From positions 62,001-126,000 of the forward strand of contig NZ_JAXMOR010000010.1 of assembly GCF_034669705.1 (NCBI RefSeq): a stretch of DNA of 64,000 nucleotides, read 5' to 3'. The notes under the pieces are model-generated. The model made no database searches and was not told where the DNA came from. It saw nothing but the letters and a program-made list of their open reading frames with translations. The translations under genes were made by a program, and so were the position numbers. This DNA comes from Marinovum sp034669705. Lineage in GTDB: Bacteria; Pseudomonadota; Alphaproteobacteria; Rhodobacterales; Rhodobacteraceae. Positions 41,941 to 48,635 of the stretch are shown here, piece after piece (within the stretch, counting starts at the first letter, position 1; each line of letters starts with the position of its first letter).

Positions 41941-42072
41941 GCCGTCGAAGTAATCGACGAAGCTCAGCGAGGCCGAGAGGTCACGCGCCTCGAGTGCCAC
42001 ATCAATCAGCGCGGCAAGCTCTTCGGTCAGAGCGGCGGTCAGCGAGGCGGGGGTGGCGATGATGGCGGTCAT
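38953..42072 (-). CDS. Giant acidic (D/N)-E-(G/x) triplet-repeat protein
   Basis: The 1039-residue protein has a leader of about 44 residues (MTAIIATPASLTAALTEE..., amphipathic helix, ending S-F-V-D-Y-F-D-G). It then has about 330 tandem tripeptides whose first residue is Asp or Asn, second Glu, third mostly Gly with Asp, Asn, Ala, His, Tyr, Phe or Gln. About ten short breaks (such as D-I-N-P-Q, V-A-G-Q, I-A-G-D-N) divide it. The start is fixed by AGGAGA 8 bases before ATG 42072 (minus strand). The frame is supported by silent GAA/GAG and GAC/GAT variation. No RTX motif, transmembrane helix or known domain occurs. Neighbouring oxygenase, zincin and type I secretion genes suggest it is modified and exported; this is inference. 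Confidence 0.85.
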   Translation of the reverse strand: MTAIIATPASLTAALTEELAALIDVALEARDLSASLSFVDYFDGDEGNEHDEGNEGDEHDEDDEGDEFDEGDENDEGNEDNEGNEGDEQNEPDGGNEGNEGDEGNEGNEGNEDNEGNEADEGDEGNEGDEGSEDDEGNEGDEGNEGNEGDEANEGNEGNEDDEGNEGDEDFEGNEGNEGNENNEGDEGNEDDEGNETSANGDEGNEGNEDNEGNEADEGNEGNEGNEGNEGNEGDEDDEGNEGDEANEGNEGDEGDEGNEGDEGNEDNEGNEGDEGNESDGDEGNEGNEQDERDEGDEHDEGDEGNEADEDDEGNEDNEGNEGDEDFNEGDESNEGDEGDEGNEDDEGNENNEGNEGDEGNEGDEDDINPQDEGDEYNEGDEHDEDDEGDEGGEADTLDDEGDEGNEDDEADEGDENNEEDEYDFNRDDDGDEGNEGDEGNEVAGQEDDEDDEGDEGNESNEADEDDEGDEANEGDELDEDDEGNEADEGDEDDEGDEGDEGDEVEGNEGDEGDEDNEGFEDDENNEDNEGNEGDELDEGNEGDEANEGDEDDEFDEGTVPNNNNEGDEANEDDEGDENDENDEDDEGDENDENDEWDEDNEYDENDEDDEGDEGDEFDEGDEYDEYDEDNENDENDEDDEGDEANEANENDEVDEGDEGDEEDEGNEGDEPEDSDGDEGNEANEGNEPGIDNNGDEADEHDEGDEADEHDEGDEHDENDEGDEHDEYDEGNEDNEGNEEDEDDEDNESDEADEDNEGDEHDEGDEGDEANEYNEGDEYDEGDESDEDDENDEGDEDDEYDENDEDNEGDEIAGDNGDEGDESDEDNEADEGDESDEGDEGDESDEGDEGDEGGENNEGDENDEEDEGNENDEHNEDNEYDENDEGDEEDEANEGDEDDEGDEDDEYDEADEGNEGDEGDEGNEGDEADENDEGDEFDENDELNEEDLGDEGDEGNEGFEGDEGDEGDEANEGDENDEGDEGDEVGNDEDDEGDEDDEADEGDEGDENNEGNEGDEDDEDDEGNENDEGDEGDEGNEAP

Positions 42073-42471
42073 GGGTAGTCTCCTGGGAAAATCTCTTGGT
42101 GAGATTGTAAAATTGCACCTGCCGTGCAGGCGGTGATTAAACGGAAGTCGTTTTGGAGTCGGCGCGAGTCGCCGAAAGAATTCAAAAATGCAGATGTTTG
42201 CGAAAGGCATTGCTGATGTGCATTTGAACTATGAAATCAACGGAATAGATAATTCATCAAATGCGGACCAAAGTGATGCGAAGACGCCACGGCCCCAAGT
42301 AATGCATATTTGGGTCCAATGTTCGGTACGAATCGGCGTTCTGTCAACGTAAAATTAGGGTTCTCCGAATTCCTGCATCGCAGCAGATCCGGTAAATCAT
42401 GGCAAAATTCGCTGCGTCACCCGGCCGATCCTCAGGCGGGTCCGTGCCTCCGGCGTGACGCGCAACTATCG
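42073..42471. other. AT-rich upstream region of the repeat gene
   Basis: This gap of 399 bases has clearly lower GC than the genome and no gene. It holds two small hairpins close to the repeat-gene start, AATCTC-TTGGT-GAGATT (42090-42106) and a CTGC-CGT-GCAG core (42114-42124), which would lie in the 5' leader. A sharp -35/-10 pair could not be fixed on the minus strand. Confidence 0.5.
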
Positions 42472-43200
42472 TTAAACGTGTGTCTCTGCGATGAGTTCGG
42501 ATACCGTCACCCTGCCGTGAAACACGGCTCGGCGCAGGCTCGCCGGGGCGTCGCGCTGCATGAAGAGCGCCAGGATCCGGGCCGGGGGGTAGTTCCATCC
42601 GTAGTCGTAGAGGGCCGCGCCCTCGGCGAGGCTGGCCAGCAAATCCCGGCGCATCGGACCGAGGTTGCGGCGGCGAGACCGGACCAGTACCTCGGCTGCC
42701 GCGCCGGCCTGCTCCGGCGCGGTGCCGGTCAGCGCCTGGGGCAGGAGTTCCTCTGCGAGGAAGGCGCAGGTTTCGCGCAGAACGGGCGCCACCGGTGCCC
42801 CGGCGATACAGTGCAGTTGCAGCGCATGTCCGAATTCATGGGCCGCAATGACCATGTCCCTAGCCCCCCCTGACAGCGGGCAAGAGACGTAAACCATGGC
42901 TTTTTTCTCGATATAAAGCGCGAAGGGCCGGGGGTGACGGGCCCTGTCAGGCGCAAAGTTCACCACCGTTTCAGCGGCGGTTCGCGCGATCTCGGGGGCA
43001 AGCTCTGGCAGGGCCTCGGCCAAAGCGCTGGCAACCAGCGCCCAGAGCGCCGGACCGTCCAGCCCCGCCGCAGCCGCCCCGGCCGGTGCGACGGGCGCGG
43101 GCATCGGAGGGGTCAGCGCCAGCAGATCGGCGCAGTTCTGCACCGTCAGCCCGTGCAGCGCAAGCCAGTCCTGCAGGTTGGGGGGCGAGGCGGCACTCAC
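42472..43200 (-). CDS. M3-like zinc metallopeptidase (gluzincin)
   Basis: From GTG 43200 the product has 242 residues; a TTG at 43221 would add 7. The active-site motif is A-A-H-E-F-G-H-A-L-Q (H121, E122, H125) with a second-shell Glu in R-E-T-C-A-F-L-A-E-E-L-L (E143). This resembles the HExGH plus E-T-x-S-x-F-x-E-x-L arrangement of M3/oligoendopeptidase F, but the protein is far shorter and the loop to the third ligand is reduced. No signal peptide is seen. Its position between the repeat gene and the oxygenase suggests it trims the repeat protein's leader or a tail. That role is inference; family assignment is moderate. Confidence 0.7.
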   Translation of the reverse strand: MSAASPPNLQDWLALHGLTVQNCADLLALTPPMPAPVAPAGAAAAGLDGPALWALVASALAEALPELAPEIARTAAETVVNFAPDRARHPRPFALYIEKKAMVYVSCPLSGGARDMVIAAHEFGHALQLHCIAGAPVAPVLRETCAFLAEELLPQALTGTAPEQAGAAAEVLVRSRRRNLGPMRRDLLASLAEGAALYDYGWNYPPARILALFMQRDAPASLRRAVFHGRVTVSELIAETHV

Positions 43201-43321
43201 CGTCCCAACCCGCAACCACAAGCAGAGCAGCCTGCCGTAACGTCAGGAGAACCCGACACAAACTCCCGGACCACCCGGCGCGGCAATTCACCCTGAAGTT
43301 GCATTTCTGACACGTGAAAAT

Positions 43322-43355
43322 AACCAATTGGTTTGGAGCGCTTCGCTGGTATGAT
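43322..43355 (+). promoter_or_regulatory. Palindromic operator overlapping the oxygenase promoter
   Basis: AACCAATTGGTT (43322-43333) is a perfect 12-base palindrome in the divergent gap. Its right half TTGGTT (43328-43333) is a plausible -35 box 16 bases before TATGAT (43350-43355), 67 bases before the start codon. A repressor bound here would block transcription of the oxygenase-exporter operon. Confidence 0.45.
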
Positions 43356-43421
43356 CGAAGCCGGCGGAAACAGGCCGCCATGCTACCAAGATGCTGTATT
43401 TGAAAACAAGTGAGAGATGGA

Positions 43422-44081
43422 ATGGCGAACGACGACCTCGATTTCACACGGCGCATGTACTTTCCGACAATGGTTTTTCAAATCGATGTGAAAAACCCCG
43501 AAACGCTGAACGAAACCCTGATTGAAAACATTTACACCGAACGCATGCGCGACCAGAAAGGCATCAGCCGGTCGAACATCACCGCGCTCGGCGGCTGGCA
43601 CAGTCACAACGACCTGCACAAGTCCGAGGATTACGCCCCGCTGGTGGAAAAGGTGAACCGGGCCACGGCCAAGATGTCGGCCAACATGGGATATGCCGAC
43701 AGCCACGAGATGAAGATCGGCACCATGTGGTCGATCATCAACCCGCCGGGCTGCGTGAACAAGGCGCATGTCCACCCCGGCTGCATGTGGAGCGGGGTCT
43801 ACTATATCCAGGCACCCGAGAATTGTGGTAACATCGAGTTCATTGAACCCCGAACGGTGCATTTGATGAACCAGGCGAAATTTCAGCCGAACAAGAAACG
43901 ACCCAAGGAATGCTGGACCAAGGTCCGCTTCACGCCGGTCGCAGGTCGGATGCTGATTTTCCCCAGCTGGCTCTATCACTCGGTCGACATCAACGAATCC
44001 AAGGCCGAGGGCAACGACGCCAACCGCATCATCATCAGCTTCAACCTCAACCAGGTGAAGAAGCCGAACAAGAAGACATAG
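43422..44081 (+). CDS. 2-oxoglutarate/Fe(II) oxygenase (TIGR02466-like)
   Basis: The 219-residue enzyme shows the double-stranded beta-helix pattern of the TIGR02466 group: K-A-H116-V-H118-P-G-C-M-W-S-G-V-Y-Y-I, then I-E-P-R, and the distal H186 in F-P-S-W-L-Y-H-S-V with R202 in N-R-I-I-I-S-F-N-L as the likely 2OG carboxylate ligand. Family members have no firm substrate. Being adjacent to a protein with an Asp or Asn in every triplet, it is a candidate aspartyl/asparaginyl hydroxylase of that protein; this is inference. ATG 43422 is used; GTG 43410 adds four residues. Confidence 0.85.
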   Translation: MANDDLDFTRRMYFPTMVFQIDVKNPETLNETLIENIYTERMRDQKGISRSNITALGGWHSHNDLHKSEDYAPLVEKVNRATAKMSANMGYADSHEMKIGTMWSIINPPGCVNKAHVHPGCMWSGVYYIQAPENCGNIEFIEPRTVHLMNQAKFQPNKKRPKECWTKVRFTPVAGRMLIFPSWLYHSVDINESKAEGNDANRIIISFNLNQVKKPNKKT

Positions 44082-44184
44082 CTCTTCCGGAGCACCTGCG
44101 CGGCGGTGCCATGCGGCACGGCCCCACATGGGATCGTCCGAGGCGGTCCGGTCCGGTTCGGCAACGACGGAAGGACTTTGAACG

Positions 44185-45978
44185 GTGAATTCAGCCAAGG
44201 CACTCCGAGGATCGGCGCGCGCCGCCGTCCGCAAGGGCGGGTTCATCCTCACGTCCTCCTTCCTGCTCAGCTTTCTGGTCAATGTGCTGCGGCTGGCCGG
44301 GCCGATGTTCATGATCTTGATCTACGACCGGGTGCTGACCTCACGCTCGGTCGAGACGCTGGTGGCGCTGGTGGTGCTGGTGATGGGGCTGCTGCTGGTG
44401 CTCGGCGTGCTCGACTACGCCCGAAAGCGGCTGCTGGCGCGGTTCGGCGCGCAGTTCCAGGAAAAGATGGAACAGACCCTGCTGCGCCACTCTGGCCGCA
44501 ACCACGTGTTCCAGCACAACAAGGCCAAGCCCGCCGTCGGGCTCGACGAGGTCGATGGGCTGCGCGGCTTCTTCCACTCCGGTTCGCTGATCGCGATCTT
44601 CGATTTCATCTGGGCGCCGATGTTCGTCGCAGTGGTCTTTGTGCTGCACCCTCTGCTGGGCTGGGCCTGCATGGCCGGGGTCGGCATCATTGCCCTGCTG
44701 GCGGCGCTGCAGGCGATCTTCATGGGCGGGCGGCAGGAACGCTCTCGCGCCGCCGGCGGCCTTGTCAACCAGCTCAAGAACGTGCTCATCGCCTCGCGCG
44801 ATACCGTCCGGTCGCAGGACATGGGCGTCGGCTTCAACCCGCGCTGGCAGCAGGCCCGCAACCAGGCGCGCGACGACTCCATTGCCCTGCGCGACTGGAC
44901 AAGCTGGTTCGAGACCATGTCGCGGATCACCACCATGCTGGTGCGCTACGCGGTGCTGGCCACCGGGGCCCTGCTGACCCTGCAGGGCGAGCTGACGGTG
45001 GGTGCGATGGTGGCCGCCACTTTCCTGGTGACCCGAATCCTCGGGCCGGTCGACCGGTTCTTCACCCAGTTCCCGCGCATGATCGAGGCACGGCAGCATT
45101 GGCAGCGGCTGACCCGCATCCTCGCCAATCGCGCCGAGGAGCTTGAGGATGACTACGCCGAACAGCCCGGCGCGCCCTACCGGATGGTGCTGCAGAACCT
45201 CTCGGTCCGCTCGCCGCTGACCGGCGACCTGATCCTGCGGTCGGTCTCGCTGACCGCCAATGCCGGTGAGGTGATCGAGATCAACGGGCTGTCGAGCCAG
45301 GGCAAGACGGTGCTGATGGAAACCATCCTCGGCATCTGGCAGCAGAGCGCCGGCGCGGTCCTGATCAACGGTCGCAACACCGCGCGGCTGACCGATGCCG
45401 AGGCGCAGCGGATCTTCGGCTATGCGCCAGAGGCCCCCGGCTTCGTTGCCGGCACCATCGAAGAGAACATCTCGGGCTTTGAGGCCAACCCCGATGCCGA
45501 GCGGGTCGGCGATGCCGCAAGGCGGGCGCGGATGCACGCCTCGATCTGCTCGCTGCCCGAAGGTTTCAAGACCCAGATCGATGCCCGCGGCACCTGTTTC
45601 TCGTCCTTCGAGCGCTATCAGCTGGGGCTGGCCCGGGCGCTCTATCACAACCCAGAGATCCTGATCATCGACCAGCTCGATTCCGATATGCTGGTCCGCA
45701 TCCCGAGAAAGCTGAAGCAGACCCTGACCGCGCTCAAGGACGAGGGTGCGCTGATCGTGATGACCGCCCGCGCGCCGCTGGGTCTGGATTATGTCGACCG
45801 GCAGTTCCAGCTCAAGGATGGCCGTTTGACCGAGACCAGAGGATCGGCCTCGTCGAACCAGAACCGCAAGATGGCCGAGGCCAAACCCGCCGCCGGCCCG
45901 CAACGGCCGCATGTGGTGGCGGTCAGCAGCGCGCCGGACGAAGACGCGCGGGCCAAGCCCAAGATCGCGAGGCGCTAG
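44185..45978 (+). CDS. Type I secretion ABC exporter, ATPase motifs degenerate
   Basis: The 597-residue protein has a PrtD-like layout: no N-terminal peptidase domain, six transmembrane helices in residues 20-300, and a nucleotide-binding domain at 340-565. Walker A is intact (G368-L-S-S-Q-G-K374-T). The other motifs are not: the Q-loop is Y-A-P-E416, the signature is F472-S-S-F-E-R-Y-Q in place of L-S-G-G-Q, Walker B ends I-I-D496-Q497 so the catalytic Glu is Gln, and the switch His is A528 (M-T-A-R-A-P). A basic, Pro/Lys-rich tail ends the protein. It starts with GTG 44185 after GGAAGGA, and ends 3 bases before the adaptor gene. Confidence 0.88.
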   Translation: MNSAKALRGSARAAVRKGGFILTSSFLLSFLVNVLRLAGPMFMILIYDRVLTSRSVETLVALVVLVMGLLLVLGVLDYARKRLLARFGAQFQEKMEQTLLRHSGRNHVFQHNKAKPAVGLDEVDGLRGFFHSGSLIAIFDFIWAPMFVAVVFVLHPLLGWACMAGVGIIALLAALQAIFMGGRQERSRAAGGLVNQLKNVLIASRDTVRSQDMGVGFNPRWQQARNQARDDSIALRDWTSWFETMSRITTMLVRYAVLATGALLTLQGELTVGAMVAATFLVTRILGPVDRFFTQFPRMIEARQHWQRLTRILANRAEELEDDYAEQPGAPYRMVLQNLSVRSPLTGDLILRSVSLTANAGEVIEINGLSSQGKTVLMETILGIWQQSAGAVLINGRNTARLTDAEAQRIFGYAPEAPGFVAGTIEENISGFEANPDAERVGDAARRARMHASICSLPEGFKTQIDARGTCFSSFERYQLGLARALYHNPEILIIDQLDSDMLVRIPRKLKQTLTALKDEGALIVMTARAPLGLDYVDRQFQLKDGRLTETRGSASSNQNRKMAEAKPAAGPQRPHVVAVSSAPDEDARAKPKIARR

Positions 45979-45981
45979 GCG

Positions 45982-47298
45982 ATGACCGACACCCCGGACC
46001 GCAGCCGCCGAACCTGGACCACCGGCCGCCCCTTCACCATCGTGGTGCTGACGATGATCCTCGGGCTGGCCGGGCTGGGCTACTGGTCGACCCAGGCGCG
46101 CATCTCCGGCGCGGTGATCGGCAAGGGCGCACTCGAGGTCTCGACCACCATGACGGCGGTGCAGCATCCGGTGGGTGGCGTGGTCGACCAGATCTTTGCC
46201 CGCAACGGAGACCGGGTGCACGCCGGCGACCTGCTGGTGCGGCTCGACAGCAGCCAGCCGCGCTCTGATCTCACCGTCACCGAGGGCGAGCTGTTCGAGA
46301 CGCTGGCCAATATCGCCCGGCTCGAGGCGGTGATCGACAACCGCGAGCGGCTCGATCTGCACCCGCTGCTCACCGAGGCCGCAGCCGCGCGCGAGGACAT
46401 CGCCCTGCTGGTGGAACGCCAGCACCGCCAGCTGACCGCGCATTTCGAGGCGGTGACTTCGGGCATGGGACTGCTCGACGAACAGGCCCAGCAGATCCGC
46501 GCCGAGATCGCCGGTGTCACCTCGCAACTGGAGGCGACCCGCGACGAGCTGACACTGCTGGCCGAGGAGATCGCCAACGCCGACATCCTCGCTGAACGCA
46601 ATCTGATCAAGGGCTCTGACGTCTACAAGCTCAAGAAGGAAGACGTCGCCATGCGGGGCGACATTGGTCGGCTCGAGGCCAAGATCGCCGAGCTGCGCGG
46701 CAAGATCTCGGAGCTGACGCTCAAGCGGCTGGCGGTGGTGCCGGTGGCGCAGGAAAAGGCCGAGGATGCGCTGAGCAAGCTGCGACCCCTGCGCACCCGT
46801 TACATGGAAAAGCGGCTGCAGCTCACCGACACGCTGAGCAAACTGGAAATTCGCGCGCCGGTCGATGGCACGATCCACCAGTCGGCGCTGTTTGGCGCAC
46901 GTTCTGTGGTAGTAGCGGCCAAGCCGCTGATGATGATCGTGCCCAGCAGCGAACCGGTGCAAGTGGCGGTGCGGGTTGATGCCACCGACATCGATCAGGT
47001 GCATGTCGGTCAGGAGGCCTCGATCAAGTTCAAGGCCTTCAGCCAGCGCGAACTGCCGATCATCCTCGGCGACGTGGCGCGCATCTCGGCCGATGCGATC
47101 TCGGACCCGGTGACCAAATCCTTCTACTACGACGTCAAGGTCACCCTGCGCACGCCGGAGATGGCCAAGCTGGGCGACCGTGACCTTGTGCCCGGCATGC
47201 CGGTCGAGGCGTTCATGTCGACCAACAGCCAGATTGCCATTCAATACGTGCTGCGGCCGATCAAGCACTACTTTGACCGCGCCTTCCGCGATACCTGA
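45982..47298 (+). CDS. HlyD-family type I secretion adaptor
   Basis: The 438-residue membrane-fusion protein has a short cytoplasmic tail, one transmembrane helix (about 19-37), a lipoyl-like half (G-V-V-D-Q-I-F-A-R-N-G-D-R-V-H-A-G-D-L-L-V-R-L-D), a long coiled coil (about 140-300), the second lipoyl half (I-R-A-P-V-D-G-T-I-H) and a C-terminal beta barrel with V-P-G-M-P-V-E-A. It links the ABC exporter to an outer-membrane channel. No TolC-like gene is in the window, so it must use one encoded elsewhere. It is likely cotranscribed with the exporter. Confidence 0.93.
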   Translation: MTDTPDRSRRTWTTGRPFTIVVLTMILGLAGLGYWSTQARISGAVIGKGALEVSTTMTAVQHPVGGVVDQIFARNGDRVHAGDLLVRLDSSQPRSDLTVTEGELFETLANIARLEAVIDNRERLDLHPLLTEAAAAREDIALLVERQHRQLTAHFEAVTSGMGLLDEQAQQIRAEIAGVTSQLEATRDELTLLAEEIANADILAERNLIKGSDVYKLKKEDVAMRGDIGRLEAKIAELRGKISELTLKRLAVVPVAQEKAEDALSKLRPLRTRYMEKRLQLTDTLSKLEIRAPVDGTIHQSALFGARSVVVAAKPLMMIVPSSEPVQVAVRVDATDIDQVHVGQEASIKFKAFSQRELPIILGDVARISADAISDPVTKSFYYDVKVTLRTPEMAKLGDRDLVPGMPVEAFMSTNSQIAIQYVLRPIKHYFDRAFRDT

Positions 47299-47300
47299 GG

Positions 47301-47807
47301 CTATTGCGGCTTCGGCGTCGCGTGGAAATCGCCGGCGGCCAGCACCGGCGAGGCATCGATATCCTCGGCATCGAGCATCGCGGCGACCCGCTCGAGCGAG
47401 GACAAGAGCTGCGCCTGCTCCCAGTCCTGCATCCGCTCGAAGGCGCCGACGAATCGCTGTTGCAGTGCATCGGGCACGTCCTTGACCACGCTGCGGCCCT
47501 TGTCGGTGATCACCACATGGGTCTGGCGCCGGTCAGTCTCTGAGCGCTGCCGCGACACCATCCGGCCGGCCTCGAGCTTGTCGATCAGCGCGGTCACCGT
47601 CGCCTGCACCACCCCCATCTGGGTGGCCAGCACCTTGGGCGTGGTGCTGCCGTCGCGCTGGCCGTGCAGGATCTGCAGCACCCGCAGCTGCGCCGGGGTG
47701 ATTCCCGCCGCCAGCGCGAGATTGCGCTCATAAAGCGTCGTTGCCCGCAGGATTCGCCGCAGGGCGATCAGGCATTCGTCGACACGGATGGGCGGCAGCT
47801 CTGTCAT
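47301..47807 (-). CDS. ectR: MarR-family regulator, probable ectoine repressor
   Basis: The 168-residue protein has the MarR winged helix: T-P-A-Q-L-R-V-L-Q-I-L near residue 37, T-Q-M-G-V-V-Q-A-T-V-T-A-L-I-D-K-L-E in the recognition region and the R-S-E-T-D-R-R-Q-T-H wing. MarR-type EctR proteins repress ect genes in several halophiles. The position directly upstream of and divergent from ectA favours that identity over a role with the convergent secretion operon. Its stop lies 2 bases past the adaptor stop. Confidence 0.8.
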   Translation of the reverse strand: MTELPPIRVDECLIALRRILRATTLYERNLALAAGITPAQLRVLQILHGQRDGSTTPKVLATQMGVVQATVTALIDKLEAGRMVSRQRSETDRRQTHVVITDKGRSVVKDVPDALQQRFVGAFERMQDWEQAQLLSSLERVAAMLDAEDIDASPVLAAGDFHATPKPQ

Positions 47808-47976
47808 GGCGCACAGTGTCGCATGAAGCGGCCCGTTGCTTCAATCGGCAAACTATCATGGGATATTCGTTCACGTGGCGAAGAAACCACGGGTCAACCT
47901 CCTTCGATAGCCTTTCCAGTTTCGGCACATATTTGCCGCAAAGCCCGCTATGAGCGCCGCAAACCCAGATAAATCT

Positions 47977-47993
47977 ACTTCGCATGTTGAAGT
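47977..47993. promoter_or_regulatory. Candidate EctR operator
   Basis: ACTTC-GCATGTT-GAAGT is a perfect 5-bp inverted repeat 55 bases before ectA in the ectR-ectA gap. MarR dimers bind such short palindromes near promoters. Nothing stronger was found. Confidence 0.35.
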
Positions 47994-48047
47994 TTTGCTG
48001 CTCTGCAGCTATTTAAAGTCTCGAACGATCAGGGAGGCGAAAGCCCA

Positions 48048-48581
48048 ATGCCGAAAGACATGACCGAACCCCGAACGCGTAAGCTCCGTTTGCGCAAGCC
48101 CGACGCGACGGACGGAGCCGACATCTGGGCGCTTGTCAAAAGCTGCAAGCCGCTCGACGAGAATTCCATGTACGCGAACCTGATCCAGGCGGATCACTTC
48201 CGCGATACCTGCGTGGTGGCAGAGCTCGACGGCGAAATCGTCGGCTGGATCTCCGGCCACATGATTCCTGCCAAGGACGAGCTCTTCGTCTGGCAGGTCG
48301 CGGTCAGCGCGACCGCGCGGGGCCTCGGTCTCGGCAAGAAGATGTTGCTGGAACTGGTCCAGCGCGACGCCTGCGACGGCGCCGACCATCTCAAGACCAC
48401 GATCACCAAGGACAACGCCGCATCCTGGGGGCTCTTCAAGAGCTTTGCCCGCGAAATCGGCGGCGAACTGGCAGATGAACCGCATTTCGAACGCGATGCG
48501 CATTTCGACGGGCATCACGACACCGAGCACATGGTGACGATCACCCTGCCGGCGCCCGAAATGCTGGCACGCGCTGCCTGA
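48048..48581 (+). CDS. ectA: L-2,4-diaminobutyrate acetyltransferase
   Basis: EctA acetylates L-2,4-diaminobutyrate at the gamma amino group, the second step of ectoine synthesis. The 177-residue GNAT protein has R-K-P-D-A-T-D-G-A-D-I-W, the S-M-Y-A-N-L-I-Q-A-D-H-F substrate region, W-Q-V-A-V-S-A-T-A-R-G-L-G-L-G-K-K-M-L for acetyl-CoA and T-I-T-K-D-N-A-A-S-W-G-L-F-K-S-F. GGAGG precedes the start. The first 7 residues are the same as in EctB; an internal ATG (48060) is an alternative start. Confidence 0.96.
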   Translation: MPKDMTEPRTRKLRLRKPDATDGADIWALVKSCKPLDENSMYANLIQADHFRDTCVVAELDGEIVGWISGHMIPAKDELFVWQVAVSATARGLGLGKKMLLELVQRDACDGADHLKTTITKDNAASWGLFKSFAREIGGELADEPHFERDAHFDGHHDTEHMVTITLPAPEMLARAA

Positions 48582-48635
48582 AGCACACCGACATTCCCGG
48601 AATTTACCAACGCACCAAGTGCGAAAGGATACCTC

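Noticed and set aside
38885..41953. Plus-strand open frame of about 1000 codons, Ser/Pro-rich, across the repeat array
   Set aside because: It exists only because the 9-base unit has no stop in any frame. It lacks a ribosome site and a unique N-terminus, and wobble changes in the acidic frame alter its residues.
38953..42072. RTX-type substrate for the type I exporter
   Set aside because: No G-G-x-G-x-D nonapeptides occur; the repeat is a triplet with a different composition and there is no typical C-terminal secretion signal.
39451..42078. Plus-strand frame reading Val/Phe/Ala repeats, looking like a giant membrane protein
   Set aside because: Same low-complexity artefact; the residues at its changing positions show no selection, and the start lies inside the array.
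47301..47807. MarR gene as regulator of the secretion locus
   Set aside because: It is divergent from ectA and matches the usual ectR position; toward the secretion operon it is only tail-to-tail.
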